From: Brumimicrobium sp040882265
Lineage (GTDB): Bacteria; Bacteroidota; Bacteroidia; Flavobacteriales_D; Crocinitomicaceae
Length of the DNA: 21,091 nucleotides
Reading direction: 5' to 3'
Assembly: GCA_040882265.1 (NCBI GenBank)
Contig: JBBEBO010000124.1
Coordinates: 1 to 21,091 of the forward strand
Part shown: in pieces, positions 16,363-21,091 of the stretch
Position numbering within the stretch: the stretch's first letter is position 1
Layout: each line of letters starts with the position of its first letter
Program-made: the position numbers and the translations under genes
Notes under the pieces: generated by a model
Told to the model about the DNA's origin: nothing
Database searches by the model: none
The model's input: the letters and a program-made list of their open reading frames with translations, nothing else

Positions 16363-17427
16363 ATGATTATGTTAAAATCGATAATAAAAGGGTCAATGAT
16401 TTTGGGAGCACTCTCAATGTGTTTTCCTTCATTGGCAGGGAATGAAGACAGAATTGGTTCTGCCGGTGCTAGTGAAATGCTTGTAAATCCGTGGGCTCGA
16501 TCTTCGGCTTGGGGCTCTGCTGGTGTTGCCTGTGTAAATGGTTTAGAAGCTCAGTTTACGAATATAGCTGGTTTAGCATTTACCGATAGAACTCAAGTTA
16601 AATTTAATTATACGAACTGGTTAGGTAATGCTGGTATTTCTCTAAATTCAGCAGGTATCGCACAAAGAGTATCTGAATCTACTGTTATTGCTCTTAGTGT
16701 CCAGTCTTTTGGATTTGGTGATATTGATATTACTACGGTAGATTTACCCGAAGGTGGTATCGGTCAGTTTTCACCAAAAAAGAACATTATAAACCTTGGT
16801 TTTGCAAGAGAGTTTTCAAACTCTATCTATGCTGGTTTAAATGTGAAAGTAATGAACGAAAATATTGCCGATTTAAGAGCTACTGGTGTTGCTTTTGATG
16901 CAGGTATTCGTTATGTGACAGGCGAACAAGATCAAACAAAGTTTGCTATAACTTTGAAAAACGTTGGAACTCCAATGACCTTTAGAGGTGATGGGCTTGG
17001 TCAAGAAATATTTTATCAATCTACAGGTGGTAATGCTACTCTGGAGCAACGTTCTGCTTCTTTTGAATTACCTTCTTTACTTGCAATTGGAGGTTCATAT
17101 GATTTTATTTTTAGTGAATCAAGTAAATTAATTTTAGCTGGTGCTTTTCATGCTAATTCATTTACAAATGACCAATTTAATATTGGTTTAGATTACGGAA
17201 TGGCTTTTGACAAAGCTGCTTTTAATGTTCGAGCTGGTTATATAGGTGAGAAAGACATTTGGAATAGAGAAACATCTACAAACAGTTTAACTGGTCTAAC
17301 AGCTGGTTTTTCAATTGATGCTTTATTGGGTGACAATAAAACACCGATGGGATTCGAATATGCTGTGCGTCTATCTAATCCTTTTGGCGCAATTCATTCA
17401 TTTGGTGTGACGCTTAGCTTGAAATAA
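16363..17427 (+). CDS. PorV/PorQ-family outer-membrane beta-barrel protein
   Basis: The 354-residue protein has a signal peptide (through about residue 25, ending SLAG) and the family's N-terminal pattern: WARSSAWGSAGVACVNGLEAQ followed by FTNIAGLAF and then alternating amphipathic strands to the end (IHSFGVTLSLK). PorV and PorQ are FadL-like barrels of the type IX secretion attachment machinery; PorV receives cargo from the SprA/Sov translocon. As the third gene after a large protein with a type IX-like C-terminus, this copy may be dedicated to that cargo, and the genome's main PorV is probably elsewhere. Either ATG at 16363 or 16369 could be the start; they differ by two residues. A stem with a T tract follows. 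Confidence 0.85.
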   Translation: MIMLKSIIKGSMILGALSMCFPSLAGNEDRIGSAGASEMLVNPWARSSAWGSAGVACVNGLEAQFTNIAGLAFTDRTQVKFNYTNWLGNAGISLNSAGIAQRVSESTVIALSVQSFGFGDIDITTVDLPEGGIGQFSPKKNIINLGFAREFSNSIYAGLNVKVMNENIADLRATGVAFDAGIRYVTGEQDQTKFAITLKNVGTPMTFRGDGLGQEIFYQSTGGNATLEQRSASFELPSLLAIGGSYDFIFSESSKLILAGAFHANSFTNDQFNIGLDYGMAFDKAAFNVRAGYIGEKDIWNRETSTNSLTGLTAGFSIDALLGDNKTPMGFEYAVRLSNPFGAIHSFGVTLSLK

Positions 17428-17448
17428 GAAAAAATTATTATATCTTTG
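17419..17448 (+). promoter_or_regulatory. greA promoter (TTG-N19-TATCTTTG)
   Basis: TTG at 17419-17421 and TATCTTTG at 17441-17448 are separated by 19 bp, a good fit to the Bacteroidota TTG-N19-TAnnTTTG promoter. The -33 part overlaps the last codons of the PorV-like gene. Transcription should start near 17453, at the base of the hairpin described next. Confidence 0.75.
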
Positions 17449-17452
17449 TTTA

Positions 17453-17486
17453 AACAGGAGGGTCTGAATGGGCTCTCTTGTTTTTT
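17453..17486 (+). terminator. Terminator-like hairpin, end of PorV operon and/or greA leader attenuator
   Basis: AACAGGAGGG (17453-17462) pairs with CTCTCTTGTT (17473-17482), a 10-bp stem with two G-U pairs around a 10-nt loop, followed by T to 17486. It would end read-through from the receptor operon. It also lies at the predicted 5' end of the greA transcript, so it may cause early termination there. Confidence 0.75.
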
Positions 17487-17507
17487 GTTGTACAAAAAAA
17501 TGAGAAC

Positions 17508-17981
17508 ATGTCAAATATAAGTTATTATACTGAAGAAGGTCTTAAGAAGTTGAAAGATGAACTTCATGAGATGGAGTCTGTTGAAAGACCGAAAATTTCA
17601 CAACAGATTGCTGAAGCTAGAGATAAAGGTGATTTATCTGAGAACGCTGAGTATGATGCAGCAAAAGAGGCTCAAGGCCTTTTAGAAATGCGTATTTCTA
17701 AACTGAAAAATGTTTTGGCAAATGCCCGTATCATTGATGATTCAGAGATGGATACTTCTAAAGCGCTTATTCTTTCTAAAGTAAAAATCAAAAACTTAAA
17801 AAGTAATACAGAAGTAGAATATACACTTGTTGCTGAAAATGAAGCAGATTTAAAATCTAAAAAGATTTCTGTTGAATCTCCAATAGGTAAAGGATTACTC
17901 GGTAAGTCAGTTGGAGATGTAGCAGATGTAGAAACTCCAAATGGAATTATTCAGTTTGAAATCATGGAAATCTCAAGATAA
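17508..17981 (+). CDS. greA: Transcription elongation factor GreA
   Basis: GreA enters the RNA polymerase secondary channel and triggers cleavage of backtracked RNA. From the ATG at 17508 the protein has 157 residues, the normal size. An N-terminal coiled coil (about 1-75) carries the tip motif ARDKGDLSENAEYDAA with the acidic residues D42 and E45, and a C-terminal FKBP-like domain (about 80-157) includes SPIGKGLLGKSVGD. The frame is open back to a TTG at 17478, but that start would lie inside the hairpin and add ten residues without family support. The stop codon overlaps the HIT-gene start by one base (TAATG), so translation is probably coupled. Confidence 0.96.
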   Translation: MSNISYYTEEGLKKLKDELHEMESVERPKISQQIAEARDKGDLSENAEYDAAKEAQGLLEMRISKLKNVLANARIIDDSEMDTSKALILSKVKIKNLKSNTEVEYTLVAENEADLKSKKISVESPIGKGLLGKSVGDVADVETPNGIIQFEIMEISR

Positions 17982-18370
17982 TGGCTAGCATTTTTACGAA
18001 AATAGTTAATGGTGATATTCCAAGTTACAAAATTGCAGAAAACGATAACTATTATGCTTTTTTGGATATTCAACCTTTAGTAAAGGGTCATGTTCTCGTA
18101 GTTCCAAAAAAAGAAACTGATTACATTTTTGATATAGATGATCAAACACTGTCGGGTTTAATGACCTTCGCAAAATCTGTAGCAAAAAAAATGGATAAAG
18201 TACTCGAATGCAAAAGAATTGGTGTTTCTGTCATTGGACTAGAAGTGCCGCACGCACACGTTCACTTAATTCCAATTAACGGTGTCGCTGACATGGATTT
18301 TGGAAAAGAAAAACTTTCATTGGAAAGTGAAGAAATGGAAAAGATAGCAAAATTAATTCGAGAAGCTTAA
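17981..18370 (+). CDS. HIT family protein (histidine triad nucleotide hydrolase/transferase)
   Basis: HIT proteins hydrolyse or transfer nucleotides from substrates such as adenosine phosphoramidates or dinucleoside polyphosphates. The 129-residue protein begins SIFTKIVNGDIPSYKI, has FLDIQPLVKGHVLVVPK, and carries the triad HAHVHLIP at residues 91-98 (H91, H93, H95). Its exact substrate cannot be assigned. It shares one base with the greA stop, and its own stop codon overlaps the stop of ruvC on the other strand. Confidence 0.95.
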   Translation: MASIFTKIVNGDIPSYKIAENDNYYAFLDIQPLVKGHVLVVPKKETDYIFDIDDQTLSGLMTFAKSVAKKMDKVLECKRIGVSVIGLEVPHAHVHLIPINGVADMDFGKEKLSLESEEMEKIAKLIREA

Positions 18371-18942
18371 TCCTTTTTCTTTTTAGCTGAAACGTCTCGT
18401 TTCGGATTATCATTAATAAAAGCCTTCCAATTGGAGGCTTTCGTTTTATTATGTTCCCCCTTTCCTTTCGAATAAAAATGACAAACAGCAGCTGCTAATC
18501 CATCGGTTGCATCTAAATGTTTTGGTAATTCATCGAGTTTTAAAAGCGTTTTAAGCATTCCAGCAACTTGTTCTTTACTCGCGGCGCCTTTGCCTGTAAT
18601 GGCTTGTTTAATTCTTCTAGGAGAATATTCCTCAAAAGGTACGTTTCTGCTTAATGAAGCTGCTATACAAACACCTTGTGCTCTACCCAGCTTTAACATA
18701 GACTGAACATTCTTTCCAAAAAAAGGCGCTTCAATTGCCATTTCATCAGGTTTGTACTCTTTGATAATAGCATCCACACGGTCAAAAATTTTTTTAAGTT
18801 TATCTGGATGTGTGGTTAATTTTTGTAAATGAATAACACCGTAGGTTACCATGTTCATCTTACCACGTTTTACATGGATAATTCCATACCCCATTATTGT
18901 TGTACCGGGGTCAATTCCGAGAATTATTTTATCTTCAACCAT
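18367..18942 (-). CDS. ruvC: Crossover junction endodeoxyribonuclease RuvC
   Basis: RuvC cuts Holliday junctions made by recombination, working with RuvAB. The 191-residue protein has the four expected acidic catalytic positions: D11 (GIDPGT), E71 (AIEAPFFGKN), D144 and D147 (HLDATDGLAAA). A lysine-rich C-terminal tail (GKGEHNKTKASNWKAF to KKKKD) makes it longer than the 173-residue E. coli enzyme. The start ATG (complement of 18940-18942) puts it 13 bp from the likely start of the divergent membrane-protein gene. The 3' end overlaps the convergent HIT gene by 4 bp at a TTAA. No ruvA or ruvB is seen nearby. Confidence 0.96.
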   Translation of the reverse strand: MVEDKIILGIDPGTTIMGYGIIHVKRGKMNMVTYGVIHLQKLTTHPDKLKKIFDRVDAIIKEYKPDEMAIEAPFFGKNVQSMLKLGRAQGVCIAASLSRNVPFEEYSPRRIKQAITGKGAASKEQVAGMLKTLLKLDELPKHLDATDGLAAAVCHFYSKGKGEHNKTKASNWKAFINDNPKRDVSAKKKKD

Positions 18943-18955
18943 TAAATTAAATGTG

Positions 18956-19900
18956 GTGTTTCAAAACTTAAAGGTAAGAAAGTCTTTGTTGTGGTCAGTT
19001 AAAATTCTGGTCTTTCTTTTCGTCGTTTATATTTTCTTGCAACAGTTGACTCAAATATCATTTGAAGACTTTAATGAATTGGCAATTACTAATGTTTGGT
19101 ACATTGTTATTGCCGTTGTATTAGTGCCTATAAATTGGGGCTTAGAATTATTGAAATGGTACTTTACCGTAAAGTCAATTGATCGCAATGTTCCCTGGTC
19201 AAAAATGGTACAGTCACTTCTAGCTGGAATCTCAACAGGATTCGTAACTCCAAATCGATTGGGAAATTTCATTGGTAGAATGCTCTACTTTAAAGGAAGA
19301 AATAGAGCGATTCTTATTCTAGGCACACTTTATGGAAATTTATCCCAGTTTATAGCCTCTCTCATTTTTGGTGTAGTTGGATTTATTTATGTTGGATCAA
19401 TTGTTTTCGATCTTCAATCTGAACCTTATTTCCCAATTATTGCTACTTTGATTGGTGCAATAGCGATTTTATTATTTGTATTGTATCCTTTAATTCCAAT
19501 TGAAAAACTCAAATGGTTTAGGAAATACCTAAATGTGCTTGCAGTTTTTCGGATGAAGGCAAAAACAATAGTTTTACCACTTTTGATTTTAAGCTTAGTA
19601 AGATACTTAGTTTTTGTACTTCAGTTTTGTTTGCTATTAATCGCTTTTGGAGCTGAATACTCACATGAATTGATTTATGGATTGTATTTGCATTATCTCA
19701 TCGTCACATTCACTCCAACGCTGATTTTTGGTAAATTAGTCGTGAGAGAAACGGTAGGATTGCTCGTATTGGGTAGTTTTATTGCAAACCCAACGATTAT
19801 TATTGCTGCTTCGCTAGCACTTTGGTTATTGAATTTAGGCTTACCGGCTCTAACAGGACTCTTCTTTCTATTAAAAGTAAAATATGCAAAGCATGATTGA
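18956..19900 (+). CDS. Lysylphosphatidylglycerol synthase TM region / flippase-like integral membrane protein
   Basis: The protein is an integral inner-membrane protein with about seven or eight hydrophobic helices. It belongs by pattern to the UPF0104/flippase-like family found as the membrane part of MprF; the motif region STGFVTPNRLGNFIGRML near residue 90 corresponds to the family's TPxRxGE-type segment. It has no catalytic lysyl-transferase domain, so it is not a complete MprF. The frame is open back to an ATG at 18851, but that part is antisense to ruvC and has no family character. I prefer the GTG at 18956 (314 residues; GTG 18953 or TTG 18986/18989 are alternatives). Its end overlaps the glycosyltransferase gene, suggesting a lipid-glycosylation pair. 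Confidence 0.82.
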   Translation: MFQNLKVRKSLLWSVKILVFLFVVYIFLQQLTQISFEDFNELAITNVWYIVIAVVLVPINWGLELLKWYFTVKSIDRNVPWSKMVQSLLAGISTGFVTPNRLGNFIGRMLYFKGRNRAILILGTLYGNLSQFIASLIFGVVGFIYVGSIVFDLQSEPYFPIIATLIGAIAILLFVLYPLIPIEKLKWFRKYLNVLAVFRMKAKTIVLPLLILSLVRYLVFVLQFCLLLIAFGAEYSHELIYGLYLHYLIVTFTPTLIFGKLVVRETVGLLVLGSFIANPTIIIAASLALWLLNLGLPALTGLFFLLKVKYAKHD

Positions 19901-20975
19901 ATTTTATTTTTACTTCATAGCGGTTTTGGGTGTTTTATTTATTGCGCTAATTTGTTTAAATCATTTTTCAAAATCGCAAGAATCAGCTGAAATAGTAGAT
20001 CAAGCTACAGTAATTATACCTTTTCGCGATGAAGCGTTAAACCTCGGGAAATTACTTGAATCTTTGAAATGTCAGACAAAACTGCCAGCACATATTATTT
20101 TCGTTAATGATCATTCCTCGGATAGTTCTGTTGATCTGGTTAATGAATATTTAAAAAGCAATACTAAGGCTTCACTTATTAACTTGCCGAAGAATCAATT
20201 TTGTAAGAAAAAGGCAATTCGCTTTGGTCTAAATAATGTAAAAACAGAATATGTATTATCAATTGACGCAGATACTTGGTTTAATAAATATTTTTTTGAA
20301 AAGCTCAGAATACAAGCCAATACAGATATGCAAATTCGCCCCGTAGTAATGAAAGCTAGTTCCTGTATTGGACATTTTGCAAGTATTGAACATTCATTTT
20401 TTAGCGCTTTAAATAAATTGATTGCTCCGATTTATGAGCTGACAGCTAGCGGAGCTAATCTGCTTTTTAAAAAAACTACTTTTGAAGAATTGGATGATAT
20501 TAAAACTCACCAACACATTGCTTCAGGTGACGATCATTATTTGCTGCGCTGTTTTCAGTCGGGTAGTGCTAACATTTCATTTTCTAGCAGCAAAGAAGCT
20601 GTGGTTTATACCGAATCAGCTAATTCGATCAGCGCGTATTTTAAACAACGTTTAAGGTGGTTAAGTAAAACTAAATTGAAAACAACCTTCCCAGAATTAG
20701 TGGTTGGATTATTCATCACAATGTATCTTATGGGTGGAATTGTAACTTTAATTTATTTATTATTAATTGGAAGATTTGATTTATTTTTAATGCTCTTTGC
20801 TGGACGGTTAATTATAGACTCCTTGGTCTTCTTAAATTACGCTTTTGAAATAAAACAATTATCCTACTACTGGTTGATGCCGATTTTCCAGTTGATTTAT
20901 CCAATTCTTTTTATCTCTGTATTGATAGCTTCACTACTTTTTAAACCTAAATGGAAGGGGAGAAAAGTAGAATAG
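19884..20975 (+). CDS. Membrane-anchored family 2 glycosyltransferase
   Basis: The 363-residue protein has an N-terminal membrane helix (about 5-27) and a GT-A catalytic domain, then about three C-terminal helices (about 270-353). Catalytic-type motifs are ATVIIPFRDEA (about 41-51), VNDHSSD (74-80), SIDAD (126-130, the metal-binding DxD), SGDDHYL (214-220) and QRLRW (255-259), the QxxRW box of many membrane GT2 enzymes. It probably transfers a sugar to a lipid at the cytoplasmic face; donor and acceptor cannot be told. The start may be the ATG at 19884 or the in-frame ATG at 19893; both overlap the end of the preceding membrane protein (by 17 or 8 nt), so translation is coupled. It ends in a basic tail (KPKWKGRK). 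Confidence 0.92.
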   Translation: MQSMIEFYFYFIAVLGVLFIALICLNHFSKSQESAEIVDQATVIIPFRDEALNLGKLLESLKCQTKLPAHIIFVNDHSSDSSVDLVNEYLKSNTKASLINLPKNQFCKKKAIRFGLNNVKTEYVLSIDADTWFNKYFFEKLRIQANTDMQIRPVVMKASSCIGHFASIEHSFFSALNKLIAPIYELTASGANLLFKKTTFEELDDIKTHQHIASGDDHYLLRCFQSGSANISFSSSKEAVVYTESANSISAYFKQRLRWLSKTKLKTTFPELVVGLFITMYLMGGIVTLIYLLLIGRFDLFLMLFAGRLIIDSLVFLNYAFEIKQLSYYWLMPIFQLIYPILFISVLIASLLFKPKWKGRKVE

Positions 20976-20979
20976 GAAT

Positions 20980-21002
20980 TATAAAATGTGAAAAATTTTA
21001 TA
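20980..21002. repeat. AT-only inverted repeat after the glycosyltransferase
   Basis: TATAAAAT (20980-20987) and ATTTTATA (20995-21002) are perfect reverse complements around a 7-nt loop, 5 nt after the stop codon. It has no G-C pairs and no following T tract, so it is only a weak terminator candidate. Confidence 0.35.
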
Positions 21003-21082
21003 GTGTAAGTTGGAGTGTCTAAATTTTTTAACCGCGAAGATTCTGTGTTGAAAAACAAATTTTTTACTGATTATTTTTCTTT

Positions 21083-21090
21083 TATATTTG
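21083..21090 (+). promoter_or_regulatory. -7 element at right window edge
   Basis: TATATTTG matches TAnnTTTG fully and is identical to the atpD element. The upstream bases are T-rich without a clear TTG. It suggests that a plus-strand gene begins just beyond the window. Confidence 0.5.
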
Positions 21091-21091
21091 T

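Noticed and set aside
8354..17427. SusC/SusD-type glycan uptake pair
   Set aside because: The receptor has the regulatory-like and plug domains, but the next gene is not SusD-like: it has no lipobox cysteine and no TPR-type helical composition, and it has a type IX-like C-terminus.
17478..17507. TTG start giving GreA ten extra residues
   Set aside because: It lies within the hairpin, and the ATG at 17508 gives the normal GreA length and start.
18851..18955. N-terminal extension of the flippase-like protein antisense to ruvC
   Set aside because: The 35 residues mirror conserved ruvC codons and have no family character. The first convincing helix begins after the GTG codons.
18956..19900. Full MprF (lysylphosphatidylglycerol synthase)
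   Set aside because: Only the membrane part is present. The protein ends after its helices without the C-terminal aminoacyl-transferase domain.
1..21091. CRISPR arrays, insertion sequences, prophage or integration sites
   Set aside because: I saw no regularly spaced repeats, transposase or integrase motifs, tRNA genes or target-site duplications. Base composition looks even along the window.

Overview
This window is a stretch of chromosome from a low-GC member of the Bacteroidota, most likely the order Flavobacteriales. The evidence is the split atpD-atpC pair with a short epsilon subunit, a gene order of uppS, bamA, two skp/ompH copies and murI, a TonB-dependent receptor with an N-terminal carboxypeptidase-regulatory-like domain, a type IX secretion style C-terminus with a PorV-like barrel, and Bacteroidota-type -7 promoter elements (TAnnTTTG). 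I cannot name family or genus from the sequence alone. There is no sign of phage, insertion sequence, CRISPR, tRNA or rRNA.

Layout. Positions 1-393 hold no supportable gene; they contain short TTGAAY repeats and, at the right end, the promoter of atpD-atpC (394-2198). That pair ends in a strong intrinsic terminator (2222-2253). Next comes an envelope-biogenesis operon: uppS (2333-3076, undecaprenyl diphosphate synthesis), bamA (3078-5588, outer-membrane protein assembly) and two tandem Skp/OmpH-like periplasmic chaperones (5619-6134, 6169-6702), closed by a second terminator (6729-6760). A promoter almost touching the start codon then drives murI (6776-7600, D-glutamate for peptidoglycan) and a gamma-carbonic-anhydrase-like hexapeptide protein (7602-8120).

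The middle 9 kb is the most unusual part: three closely spaced genes read as one operon. They are a 1252-residue TonB-dependent receptor (8354-12112), a 1401-residue secreted modular protein with a type IX/FlgD-like C-terminal domain (12133-16338) and a PorV/PorQ-family outer-membrane barrel (16363-17427). The layout suggests a dedicated cell-surface assembly in which the PorV-like protein helps secrete or anchor the giant protein, which may work with the receptor. This is inference; the substrate is unknown.

The right part holds greA overlapping a HIT-family gene (17508-18370). The greA leader contains a good promoter followed directly by a terminator-like hairpin. ruvC lies on the minus strand (18367-18942) and its stop codon overlaps the HIT gene's stop. 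Divergent from ruvC are a membrane protein of the lysylphosphatidylglycerol synthase/flippase-like family (about 18956-19900, probably GTG start) and an overlapping family 2 glycosyltransferase (19884-20975), perhaps acting together on a membrane glycolipid. A promoter-like element at the extreme right edge suggests another gene starts just outside.
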